From the NCBI GenBank assembly GCA_003550725.1, contig PUKZ01000118.1, forward strand, positions 1 through 32,863: a stretch of 32,863 nucleotides of DNA. Reading direction: 5' to 3'. This stretch comes from Bacteroidales bacterium (GTDB taxonomy: Bacteria > Bacteroidota > Bacteroidia > Bacteroidales > UBA7960). The first letter of the stretch is position 1. Each line of letters begins with the position of its first letter. Under the pieces are notes generated by a model. It did not search any database. It worked only from the letters and a program-made list of their open reading frames with translations, and was not told the DNA's origin. This document shows, one piece after another, positions 1-7,272 of this stretch. The position numbers were made by a program, and so were the translations under genes.

Positions 1-15
1 ACAAATAAAATTAAT

Positions 16-1095
16 ATGGGACAAAATGCACCACATTATTCTCTTGCTAAGCTTCCGCCTCTGAGAGAGAAAGTTGAAACGATTGATATACTAAGGCAAA
101 CGAATAAATCGATTGCGGCATCGGCTGAATTAAAGGGGATTGCAATGACAATACCTAATCAATCAATGTTGATTAATGCGATAGTTATACAGGAAGCAAA
201 AGACAGTTCAGAGATAGAAAATATTATTACTACTCAAGATGAGCTTTACAAAGCTTTGACTGTTAATAAAACTAATATTTCAGCAGAAACCAAGGAAGTT
301 GTAAATTACCGACAAGCAATATTTTATGGATTTGACCTTGTGAAAAAGCAGGGATTTTTACGAGTTAACGATATTGTGAGTATTCAGCAAAAATTAATTG
401 ATAACACAGCAGGGATTAGAAGTGCTCCGGGAACCGTATTGAAAAATGATGCAACTGGTGAAATTGTGTATACGCCACCACAAGACAAAGCGGAAATACT
501 TGATTTATTGACTAATTTTATAAAACATTTTAATCAACAGAATGATTTATCACCGTTGATTAACTTGGCAATACTACATTATCAATTTGAGTGCATTCAC
601 CCATTTTATGACGGTAATGGAAGAACTGGCCGAATATTAAATATATTGTATCTGATAATTAACGGATTGATTGATGTACCAATTTTATATTTAAGTTCTT
701 ATATCATTGACAATAAACCGGAATATTACAGACTTCTTAACCAAACTAATAAGACCGGAGAATGGGAAGAATGGGTAATGTTTATGCTCAAAGCAATAGA
801 AAGCACTTCAAAAGACACAATTACAAAGATTACTAATATAAGGAACCAACTTGGTTCTACAATAGTTAAGGTTCAGGAGAAAACTCCGAAAGTTTATAGA
901 AAAGAACTTGTTGAATTATTATTTGAGCAACCATATTCAAAGATTGAATTTGTTGTAAATAAACTTGGAGTAGAAAGAAAAGCAGCTTCAAGATATTTAA
1001 AGGAACTGGAAAACGCTGGGATACTGGAATCTCAGAAAGTTGGACGAGAGACTATATATATAAACAAAGAACTGATTGAAATACTGAAACAATAA
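16..1095 (+). CDS. Fic/DOC family protein adenylyltransferase (class II, self-inhibited)
   Basis: Predicted Fic enzyme that transfers AMP (or a related group) from a nucleotide to a hydroxyl side chain of a target protein. The complete Fic motif HPFYDGNGRTGR is at residues 195-206, with catalytic His195. An inhibitory-helix motif of the [S/T]xxxE[G/N] type (SSEIEN, residues 64-69; Glu68 would block productive ATP binding) makes it a class II Fic, resembling Shewanella SoFic in order and length (359 against about 370 residues). The C-terminal ~80 residues look like a winged helix (KAASRYLKELENAGIL, then a beta wing), suggesting DNA binding or an interaction module. The frame is open to base 1, so the true start may lie upstream, outside the window. 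No antitoxin gene is visible; inhibition would be intramolecular. The target is unknown. The stop is only 9 bases before an attC-like hairpin, a cassette-like arrangement. Confidence 0.92.
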   Translation: MGQNAPHYSLAKLPPLREKVETIDILRQTNKSIAASAELKGIAMTIPNQSMLINAIVIQEAKDSSEIENIITTQDELYKALTVNKTNISAETKEVVNYRQAIFYGFDLVKKQGFLRVNDIVSIQQKLIDNTAGIRSAPGTVLKNDATGEIVYTPPQDKAEILDLLTNFIKHFNQQNDLSPLINLAILHYQFECIHPFYDGNGRTGRILNILYLIINGLIDVPILYLSSYIIDNKPEYYRLLNQTNKTGEWEEWVMFMLKAIESTSKDTITKITNIRNQLGSTIVKVQEKTPKVYRKELVELLFEQPYSKIEFVVNKLGVERKAASRYLKELENAGILESQKVGRETIYINKELIEILKQ

Positions 1096-1104
1096 TGCAC
1101 GAAA

Positions 1105-1226
1105 GCCTAACATGATGTATATAAAACAGGCAAGTATGTAGGTAATTGAAAGTTTTGCAGCTCGCTTTGGCTTTTGTCTCGGGTGATAGTGACGAAGCCC
1201 GCAATTGCCTGCATTATATACATCAT
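1105..1226. repeat. Long imperfect hairpin resembling an integron attC site
   Basis: Outer arms 1112-1132 and 1206-1226 are inverted copies of 21 bases with two mismatches (left arm begins ATGATGTATATAA, right arm ends TTATATACATCAT). A second stem lies inside: 1169-1178 (GGCTTTTGTC) with 1191-1199 (GACGAAGCC), one bulge. The left edge carries GCCTAAC (1105-1111), which fits the attC R'' consensus RYYYAAC. The right edge reads CATAACCGATGG and lacks a clear GTTRRRY partner, so this is attC-like at best, or a degenerate copy. I recall similar palindromic elements in other Bacteroidota genomes, but cannot check that here. Confidence 0.6.
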
Positions 1227-1415
1227 AACCGATGGATTGTAAAATTACCACCAAAACTGAAAAACCGAGCGTGCCGGCCCGCCCAAACAGGCGGCTGCGA
1301 AGGCGTGAATTAAAAAATGGCGGAAATACAGGCAAAGGCGACCTTTTCCTTGTTAATGATCTGAATACTAATGCTTCCAGAACGGTTTTTTATTTTCTAA
1401 TATACATGTTTTTAA

Positions 1416-1480
1416 TTTTGCAACACCAAAAAATAATAAAATATTATTGATATTCAGTCACTTACTTTGGTGTTGCAAAA
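1416..1480. repeat. Perfect 15-bp inverted repeat, 35-base spacer
   Basis: TTTTGCAACACCAAA at 1416-1430 is mirrored exactly by TTTGGTGTTGCAAAA at 1466-1480. The spacer is AT-rich and contains a small nested palindrome (AATAATA..TATTATT). Neither side ends in a run of T, so it is a poor intrinsic terminator. A protein-binding or recombination site, or a relic of a mobile element, are alternatives. Confidence 0.7.
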
Positions 1481-1576
1481 AAGTGCAGAAAACAGGAAAG
1501 AGAATGATATATAGCTATATCACCGGAGTAAATAATAGCTTGATACCGAAAAAATATAATCTGTAAGAAAAGGGGG

Positions 1577-2482
1577 TTATTGCGTTATTTTACGGTATTG
1601 ACTGGCATTAGAGGGATCTATTTCTGTAAGTATATTTTTTGCATTCGCTCGCTCAGTAGTAGGTGCTTCAGAATATAAATTAACAAGCTCATTATTTTTT
1701 GCATTCATAACTATTTGCATAAGGTAGCTCCCGGGTCTTTGACGGTGAGCTTTTTTCATAAGCTCTAATGCTTCAGTAACATTTTTTGTTGCCTCGTTTG
1801 TATCATCAACCATTTTGTCAAATCCATGCCTGTGATACTTATAAATAGCTTTTCTGATGGGTTCATATTGCGAATTGAAAAGGTTTTCAACCAGCCAATA
1901 ACGGTTTCGTTGGCCATCTTGTGATTGCCATCCGCTTTTTGATTGCCCCTGAGCTGTATTAACAACGTTTTGAGCCCTTTCAAAAAAAGGTGTGCCGCCT
2001 AATTCTTTATAAGAGTCAAAATCAAACCCGATAATAATATATACATAGAAAGCTATCACAGATGTGAGGTTATTTGAAAACCTGTTGTCTGAATATTCCA
2101 AAGGCTCATTTTCCCTGTAAGTAAATTCAAGATCACGGTCATTAATATTCAAAAGCCTGCTGCTATAATTAGTATTGTATATAGGCCTTCCCGATTGTAC
2201 CTGTATACTGCCTTTATATTTATCATTCCCCTCTTTTTCATCTATGGTTATTTGCATGCTTGCTTCTATTCTCTCGTTTGGCTCAAATCTATACTCCGTC
2301 CAGATATTTTGATTAATAAACTCTTCGAGATCTGAACTTAATGTTTCCAGAATACGTTTGTCTTGATCAGATAATCCAGGCGCTGATATACGTAAACGAC
2401 AATTTATTTCTTGTGCATTAATCAGACCGGCTGCAAAAAAAACCTGGATAAAAACCAAGTAAAAAAAGAGTCGTGTAAACAT
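1577..2482 (-). CDS. porD: DUF4835 family protein, type IX secretion protein PorD
   Basis: Exported protein of 301 residues with an N-terminal signal peptide (about 1-23, ending ..GLINA before Gln). The body matches the DUF4835 family by recognisable segments: an early region with paired Cys-free beta strands (EINCRLRI), FDFDSYKELGGTPFF near residue 155, the NRYWLVENL motif near 195, and LMQIVMNAKNNELVNLYSEA near 255. This family is annotated in Bacteroidota as the T9SS component PorD; its precise role is not established. The gene starts 7 bases after the coaBC stop, so the two are surely co-transcribed, an arrangement I know from many Bacteroidota. Two T9SS cargo proteins in this window (5212-6936 and 8376-10346) fit a cell that runs this pathway. 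Confidence 0.85.
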   Translation of the reverse strand: MFTRLFFYLVFIQVFFAAGLINAQEINCRLRISAPGLSDQDKRILETLSSDLEEFINQNIWTEYRFEPNERIEASMQITIDEKEGNDKYKGSIQVQSGRPIYNTNYSSRLLNINDRDLEFTYRENEPLEYSDNRFSNNLTSVIAFYVYIIIGFDFDSYKELGGTPFFERAQNVVNTAQGQSKSGWQSQDGQRNRYWLVENLFNSQYEPIRKAIYKYHRHGFDKMVDDTNEATKNVTEALELMKKAHRQRPGSYLMQIVMNAKNNELVNLYSEAPTTERANAKNILTEIDPSNASQYRKITQ

Positions 2483-2489
2483 GATTTTA

Positions 2490-3692
2490 TTACTTATTTA
2501 TAGATTTACTAATATAATCCACAACATCGGAGGCTACAATATTTTTTTCCTTTAAATCATAACGTGTTACCCGGTTATTATTGTCTAAAATAGTGATTTT
2601 ATTTGTTTTTGAATTAAAACCCGCACCCTTGTCTTTTAAAGAGTTTATTACAATCATGTCTAAATTTTTTTGCTGAAGTTTTTTCTTTGCGTTTTTTTGT
2701 TCATTATCAGTCTCAAGGGCAAACCCGGCAATAAATTGATTGTTTTTTTTCATTTTACCCATTTCGGCAAGTATGTCTTTTGTAGGCTTTAGCTTTAATT
2801 CCGGAACATTGTCTTCTTTTTTAATTTTTGAATCACAAACATTTTCGACTGTGTAATCAGCAACAGCTGCAGCCATAACAGCAATATCAACATCCGGGAA
2901 AAAATTAACACATTTATCATACATTTGTTCTGCAGTAGTTACATCAACGCGTTTAATATTGGGGTGAGATTCTTTAATTTTTACAGGCCCGGTAACAAGT
3001 GTAACATCAGCATTCCTTTCAGCAAATTCCCTGGCTATTTCAAAACCCATAACGCCGGTTGAATGATTTCCTATATACCTTACAGGGTCTATAGATTCGT
3101 AGGTAGGGCCTGCAGTGACCAAAACTTTTTTTCCTTTTAATGTGGCTGATTGGCTAAAAAACCTCTCAATATAGTGTAATATGTTTTCAGGCTCTTCCAT
3201 CCGGCCTTTGCCTTCGTAGCCACATGCCAAAAACCCGGAAGAAGGTTCAATAATTTTTACTCCCTGCTTTATTAATTTTTCCAGGTTTTGTTGAACGGCA
3301 AAGTTATCATACATCTTAGAATTCATGGAAGGCGCAAATACTATTTGCTTGTTAAAAGCCATAAGAGAAGTTGATAAAGCATCATCGGCAATACCACAGG
3401 CATACTTCCCTATAATATTTGCAGTGGCAGGCGCCACAATAAAAATATCACCCCAGTCGGTTAATGATACATGCTCTGTAGTATAATCATTATCGTCACT
3501 AAATGTTTCAGAATAAACTTTTTGCCGTGAAAGAGTTTCCAGTGTGGTAAGGGTAGTAAACTCCAGGCCATTTTGAGTTATTACAACCTTAACAGAAGCA
3601 CCTGACTTGATGAATAACCTGATAAGTGAAAGAGACTTATAAGCAGCTATACCGCCACTTATTCCCAAAATAATATTTTTTCCTTTTAACAT
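2490..3692 (-). CDS. coaBC: Bifunctional phosphopantothenoylcysteine decarboxylase/synthetase
   Basis: Makes 4'-phosphopantetheine for coenzyme A in two steps: CoaB joins cysteine to 4'-phosphopantothenate using CTP, and CoaC decarboxylates the product with FMN. The CoaC half (about 1-180) has the flavodoxin-like start GISGGIAAYKS, the catalytic His in EHVSLTDWGD (His74), the PSMNSKMYDN motif (121-130) and the flap with the conserved Cys in GFLACGYEGKGRM (Cys157). The CoaB half (about 188-400) begins VTAGPTYESIDPVRYIGNHS and contains AAAVADY and KIKK. The full length of 400 residues is normal for the fusion. It sits 113 bases after folE and 7 bases before porD. The cytosolic location is typical of the family. 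Confidence 0.97.
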   Translation of the reverse strand: MLKGKNIILGISGGIAAYKSLSLIRLFIKSGASVKVVITQNGLEFTTLTTLETLSRQKVYSETFSDDNDYTTEHVSLTDWGDIFIVAPATANIIGKYACGIADDALSTSLMAFNKQIVFAPSMNSKMYDNFAVQQNLEKLIKQGVKIIEPSSGFLACGYEGKGRMEEPENILHYIERFFSQSATLKGKKVLVTAGPTYESIDPVRYIGNHSTGVMGFEIAREFAERNADVTLVTGPVKIKESHPNIKRVDVTTAEQMYDKCVNFFPDVDIAVMAAAVADYTVENVCDSKIKKEDNVPELKLKPTKDILAEMGKMKKNNQFIAGFALETDNEQKNAKKKLQQKNLDMIVINSLKDKGAGFNSKTNKITILDNNNRVTRYDLKEKNIVASDVVDYISKSINK

Positions 3693-3805
3693 CCAACAAT
3701 CGTTTTTAAAATCCTTCTGAAATTTTTTAAATTGGTAATTGCAACTGTTTATTTAGCTAAGTTATAAAATAGTATTAAAAACTTCAATATCAGTTTGATG
3801 TTTTG

Positions 3806-4450
3806 TTAATGCAACTTAGAACCAAGCAGGTGAATAAATTCTGCTCGTGTTTTATCATCTTTTAAAAAAACACCTGTAAAATCTGAAGTTGTTGATACCG
3901 AATTTTGCTTTTGTATTCCCCTCATCATCATGCAGAGGTGGTGAGCCTCAATAACCACGGCAACACCCAGGGGGCTGAGAGTGTTTTCTATGCTCTCTTT
4001 TATTTGGGTTGTAAGCCTTTCCTGAACCTGAAGCCGCCTGGCAAAGGCATCAACAACTCTTGGTATTTTACTTAAACCTACTATATGTTGATCAGGAATA
4101 TATGCAACATGTGCTTTACCGATAAAAGGCAACATATGATGTTCGCATAATGAAAAAATTTCTATGTCCTTAACTATTACCATCTGCTTATAATCCTCAC
4201 GAAACATACCCTTACGAAGAATTTCATGTGCATCAATATCATATCCGTGAGTCAAAAATTGCATGGATTTAGCTACACGCTCGGGAGTTTTTTTTAGCCC
4301 TTCACGGTCAGGATCCTCACCAATTAGCTTTAGAACTTTATTATAAAAATATGACAGCTCTTTAACCTTTTCCTTGTTATACATGTCAATATTTTCATAG
4401 TCATCCATTTTGTTTTCAAATACCATATTTTTGTTTATTTCTGATGCCAT
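3806..4450 (-). CDS. folE: GTP cyclohydrolase I
   Basis: Converts GTP to 7,8-dihydroneopterin triphosphate, the first step for folate and also for queuosine. The zinc ligands are visible as Cys102 and His105 in LCEHHMLPF and Cys173 in [10 protein letters not shown]. The family signatures [16 protein letters not shown] (47-61), [17 protein letters not shown] (123-139) and the C-terminal TRAEFI are intact. At 214 residues it is normal in length, with a poorly conserved ~25-residue N-terminal extension. It begins 20 bases after the upstream queD stop, so the two probably share a transcript; together they supply the first two reactions of the queuosine route (GTP to dihydroneopterin triphosphate, then to 6-carboxytetrahydropterin). 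Confidence 0.97.
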   Translation of the reverse strand: MASEINKNMVFENKMDDYENIDMYNKEKVKELSYFYNKVLKLIGEDPDREGLKKTPERVAKSMQFLTHGYDIDAHEILRKGMFREDYKQMVIVKDIEIFSLCEHHMLPFIGKAHVAYIPDQHIVGLSKIPRVVDAFARRLQVQERLTTQIKESIENTLSPLGVAVVIEAHHLCMMMRGIQKQNSVSTTSDFTGVFLKDDKTRAEFIHLLGSKLH

Positions 4451-4470
4451 ATTTTTAAATTTTTAAAAAT

Positions 4471-4884
4471 TTATTCTCCGAAATATTCAACGTAATTATT
4501 TTCGGTTTCAATAAGTTTAACACGATATAGTTCTCCGCCATGTTCTCTTATAGGCTGCTTTAATTGCTCCCAAATTGCTTTTGCAACATTTTCAGCCGAA
4601 GGTATTTTCCCTTTCATAAAATCTACTTCCAAATTGATGTTTTTATGATCCAGCTTTTCAATAACACGGGTTTTTATTATATCACTCAAGTCTTTCATAT
4701 TTAAAACAAAACCTGTTGTGTCGTCAATATAACCTCTTACAGTAACAAAAAGAGTGTAATTATGTCCGTGCCATTGTGGATTAGAACATTTGCCAAAAAC
4801 CTGTAAATTTTTTTCATCATCCCATTCATGACAATAAAGCCTGTGTGCGGCATTAAATGTTTCTCTGCGGGTTATGTGAATCAT
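4471..4884 (-). CDS. queD: 6-carboxy-5,6,7,8-tetrahydropterin synthase
   Basis: Queuosine precursor enzyme acting on dihydroneopterin triphosphate, the product of the adjacent folE. Zinc-binding histidines are His14 (FNAAHRL), His39 and His41 (WHGHNY); catalytic Cys33 is in FGKCSNPQ; LDHKNIN (78-84) and the C-terminal ETENNYVEYFGE complete the family pattern. The frame is open up to an ATG at 4974, but I choose 4884: the family begins close to MIHITRRETFNAAHRL, giving 137 residues; the 30 extra residues are basic and match nothing in the family; and a TAAATTTG promoter-like -7 element (minus strand, 4972-4979) overlaps the upstream ATG, so transcription would start inside the longer frame. 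It is the first gene of the queD-folE pair. Confidence 0.94.
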   Translation of the reverse strand: MIHITRRETFNAAHRLYCHEWDDEKNLQVFGKCSNPQWHGHNYTLFVTVRGYIDDTTGFVLNMKDLSDIIKTRVIEKLDHKNINLEVDFMKGKIPSAENVAKAIWEQLKQPIREHGGELYRVKLIETENNYVEYFGE

Positions 4885-5094
4885 AATTATTTTTTTCAAC
4901 CATCTGTTTTTATAAAAATTGAAAAGCCTTTTGGCAAATCTGTTGTCAACCATTAAAAGGTTTTTCCGATACAAATTTAATAGTTTAAAATTAGTATTTT
5001 TTTGAAAACAAGATTTGTTTAAATTTGCATTGATTTTTTATCCGGATAGCTGATCTTATTAAAGTACTGTTTTTTATTTATACACAATAATAAT

Positions 5095-5169
5095 CGGGGT
5101 GTAGCGCAGTCCGGTTAGCGCGCGTCGTTCGGGACGACGAGGTCGCAGGTTCAAATCCTGCCACCCCGA
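5095..5169 (+). tRNA. tRNA-Pro (anticodon CGG)
   Basis: A full cloverleaf can be drawn: acceptor CGGGGTG (5095-5101) with CACCCCG (5162-5168) and discriminator A5169; D arm GCGC..GCGC; anticodon stem CGTCG (5123-5127) with CGACG (5135-5139), loop TTCGGGA giving anticodon CGG at 5130-5132; T arm GCAGG-TTCAAAT-CCTGC (5145-5161). No 3' CCA is encoded. The TTCGGGA loop matches bacterial tRNA-Pro(CGG). It is transcribed toward the end of the leftward T9SS repeat gene. Confidence 0.97.
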
Positions 5170-5211
5170 CAAGGCTTTACTGGCATAAACCTTTCCGAAA
5201 TAGAATATTTT

Positions 5212-6936
5212 TTAGTTTATAACCTGAACACGCTTAGTTACCGATTTATCAATGGTGTAAATTTGGATTAAGTAAACCCCTGAGGGCAAGTTGCTTACAT
5301 TTATTTCGGCATGCAATTCATTTATAACCCTGTTCTTTATTAATTGCCCATTTAGGTTTATCAGCCTGATATGTTTTATTACATCGCTCGATTCAATATT
5401 AAATTTTTTGCTTGCCGGATTAGGAAAAACAGTCAGGTCAATCTTCTTTGGTGTATCGGTAAAAACTCCTGAACTTGAATAATAATAAACATATTTTTCA
5501 CTACCAACCCAGTCATTTATTGACTCGTCAAAGTTATATATTATCCATTTTTCCCTGTTTCCGCTATCATCATATAAAAATTGATCTTTCGTTTTGCCAA
5601 TCCAGCTGCTCTCCTGCTTGTCCCATATATAACTTGTTAACTTAACCAGGTTTTCATTTTGATCATATGTGTATTCTTGCTTCCGGTCACCAATCCAATC
5701 ATTTTCCGCTTTATCATAGTTGTAGCGTGTTTCTTTAATCACGTTATTGTTATTATCATAGTCATATTTTTCTTTCCAATCACCTATCCAGCCGTTTTTT
5801 GTTTCCTGGGGAATGTACCTGACCTTTTTTACCAGGTTTTCTTTTTCATCATAAGTGTATTCACGTTTAGATGCGTTTAACCATTCGTTTTTTGTTTTAC
5901 TCCAGTTATATGTTATTCGTTTTAAAAGGTTTATATTTTCATCATAGGTGTATATCCATTTTAAGTTTTTTATCCATTGGCTTTCAGTTTCGTCCCAGTA
6001 ATAATGTATTCTTTTTTCTATTTCGCCTATACTTTCATTATAAAAGTATTCGTCTTTCATGTCTTCAACCCAGGTTTTTTCACCTAAATGCCAGTAATAT
6101 TGAACCCTCTTTGTCCTGTTGCCATATTTATCGTATGAATTTTCATCTTTCCTGTCGTATGCCCAATCGTCTTCCAGTGCATCCCATCGATACCTGATCC
6201 ACCTTATCCTGTTTCCGTTTTCATCAAAAATATACTCATATTTTCTGTCACCAATCCATTGGCTTACTATTTGATCCCATATATATATTATCCTTTCAAT
6301 TATTCTACCGTCTTTATCATAGTTCCATTCAAATTTTCTGTCGCCGATCCAATCTCCCGTACCTTTATCCCAGGTGTACTGTTTCCTTACAGCTATTCTG
6401 CCGTCTTCATTATATTTGTGTTTTGTTTTAAAATCACCAATCCAGTCATTTTTTGTTTTATCCCAATTATAGCTTACCTCTTTGGTCAATTGCCCCTTAT
6501 CATCGTATGTGTATTGGTTTTTTGAAAAATATAGCCAATGGTTTTCCTGTTTGTTCCATGTATATTTGACCCTTTTTATTTGTCTTCCTTCATGATTGTA
6601 CGTGTAAATATATTTCAGGGAGTCTGACCATTCACCCTCTATTTCACTCCAGGTGTAGTAGTATGTAGAATCAAGGAAATACCATGAGTCATAAACCGGT
6701 TCATGCTTTTTACCGCTTATAATGCCGGGGGTATTTAATGGGATAATGTTTGTTGTATCATCGTACAGAGCCGAATAAACCTGCTTAATGGTTTTATCGT
6801 GAACAAAAATAGGCTCTTTGGCATTATGCTTTAGTTGCTGCTTTTTTAGGTCTGTGGTATTATTAATCTCTTTTTGGCCATAAACTGTAAATATAGCGCA
6901 AGCAGTAGCTGCCAAAAAAAAGTAAAATGATTTCAT
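5212..6936 (-). CDS. T9SS-exported protein with 13 tandem 31-residue Trp/Tyr repeats
   Basis: Predicted surface or secreted protein. It has a signal peptide (about 1-20, ..FTVYG before Gln21), a ~74-residue lead-in, then 13 tandem units of 31 residues (one of 32) from about residue 95 to 498. The unit consensus is roughly xWDxxxxxWIGDRKxEY, then TYDENGNLxKRxxY, resembling YD/RHS-type beta repeats but with added tryptophans. Residues ~499-574 form a T9SS type A sorting domain: VFPNPASKKFNIES, LINLNGQLIK, ISNLPSGVYLIQI-like strand and a terminal KRVQVIN. No catalytic motif is visible; binding to glycan, protein or other surface seems likelier than catalysis, but that is inference. Its sorting domain is very like that of the deiminase-type protein at 8376-10346. 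No clear promoter element was found upstream. Confidence 0.9.
   Translation of the reverse strand: MKSFYFFLAATACAIFTVYGQKEINNTTDLKKQQLKHNAKEPIFVHDKTIKQVYSALYDDTTNIIPLNTPGIISGKKHEPVYDSWYFLDSTYYYTWSEIEGEWSDSLKYIYTYNHEGRQIKRVKYTWNKQENHWLYFSKNQYTYDDKGQLTKEVSYNWDKTKNDWIGDFKTKHKYNEDGRIAVRKQYTWDKGTGDWIGDRKFEWNYDKDGRIIERIIYIWDQIVSQWIGDRKYEYIFDENGNRIRWIRYRWDALEDDWAYDRKDENSYDKYGNRTKRVQYYWHLGEKTWVEDMKDEYFYNESIGEIEKRIHYYWDETESQWIKNLKWIYTYDENINLLKRITYNWSKTKNEWLNASKREYTYDEKENLVKKVRYIPQETKNGWIGDWKEKYDYDNNNNVIKETRYNYDKAENDWIGDRKQEYTYDQNENLVKLTSYIWDKQESSWIGKTKDQFLYDDSGNREKWIIYNFDESINDWVGSEKYVYYYSSSGVFTDTPKKIDLTVFPNPASKKFNIESSDVIKHIRLINLNGQLIKNRVINELHAEINVSNLPSGVYLIQIYTIDKSVTKRVQVIN
5443..6654 (-). repeat. Thirteen tandem 93-bp coding repeats (31 residues each)
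   Basis: Internal repeats of the protein at 5212-6936. Each unit has Trp at position 2 and at 9, Lys at 14, an aromatic-D pair near 19-20 and a closing Tyr at 31; the third-last unit replaces the first Trp (IPQETKNGW). One unit (about residues 281-312) is 32 long. Copies are diverged at the protein level, so this is an old duplication, not a slippage tract. The last unit is degenerate where it joins the sorting domain. Confidence 0.9.
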
Positions 6937-7272
6937 TTTGCTGATATTTTATAAATATTGCATTTAAAGGGTATAAATACCTGGTGAATATTACTTGCAG
7001 ATCTTTTCCCGGTTAATAAAAATTTTTTTTGTATTTATTTTATCACACTAAAATAACAATTTTTTACGTGAAAATGTTTTTCATTCAAATTGAGATCTTT
7101 GGCTAATGTAATTATAAACTGATCTTTAATTAATAACCTTTTTGTAAAAGCTTATGGTGATATTATTTAGCAAAACTTTTCCAAACTATATGCCTTATCA
7201 AATATTTTACCGGTATTAAATTGGTCAAAGGCACTATTTTTAGAAATTTTAAAAAAGCTTGGACATCGTATA
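6937..7272. other. Gene-free upstream region of the T9SS repeat protein
   Basis: These 336 bases are AT-rich, with no recognisable gene, tRNA or strong hairpin. They must contain the start signals of the leftward gene at 5212-6936 and the end of the leftward gene at 7273-8007. I find no TAnnTTTG element on the minus strand close to 6936 and no convincing terminator. Confidence 0.5.

Larger units (their letters stand above)
1096..1576. other. Structured gene-free region between fic and porD
   Basis: This 481-base stretch has no convincing gene; the open frames on both strands lack family features and overlap the structured DNA. It holds three things: a long imperfect hairpin (about 1105-1226), a GC-rich block (about 1262-1343) unlike the AT-rich surroundings, and a perfect 15-bp inverted repeat (1416-1430 and 1466-1480). 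It lies between the 3' ends of convergent genes. The composition shift at 1262-1343 suggests inserted DNA. Confidence 0.6.

Noticed and set aside
997-1450. Open frames on both strands (997-1335 minus, 1232-1450 plus)
   Set aside because: They run through the hairpin and GC-rich block, overlap fic, and have no family features or start signals; the protein sequences look random.
4885-4974. N-terminal extension of queD
   Set aside because: Not part of the family and starts upstream of the likely transcription start.
5291-6525. Plus-strand frames opposite the 31-residue repeats
   Set aside because: They are antisense shadows of the repeat gene; their hydrophobic look comes from reading the Trp/Tyr/Asp-rich repeats backwards.
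5443-6654. 93-base periodicity as a CRISPR array
   Set aside because: The units are diverged, coding and contiguous, with no constant repeat and variable spacer pattern.
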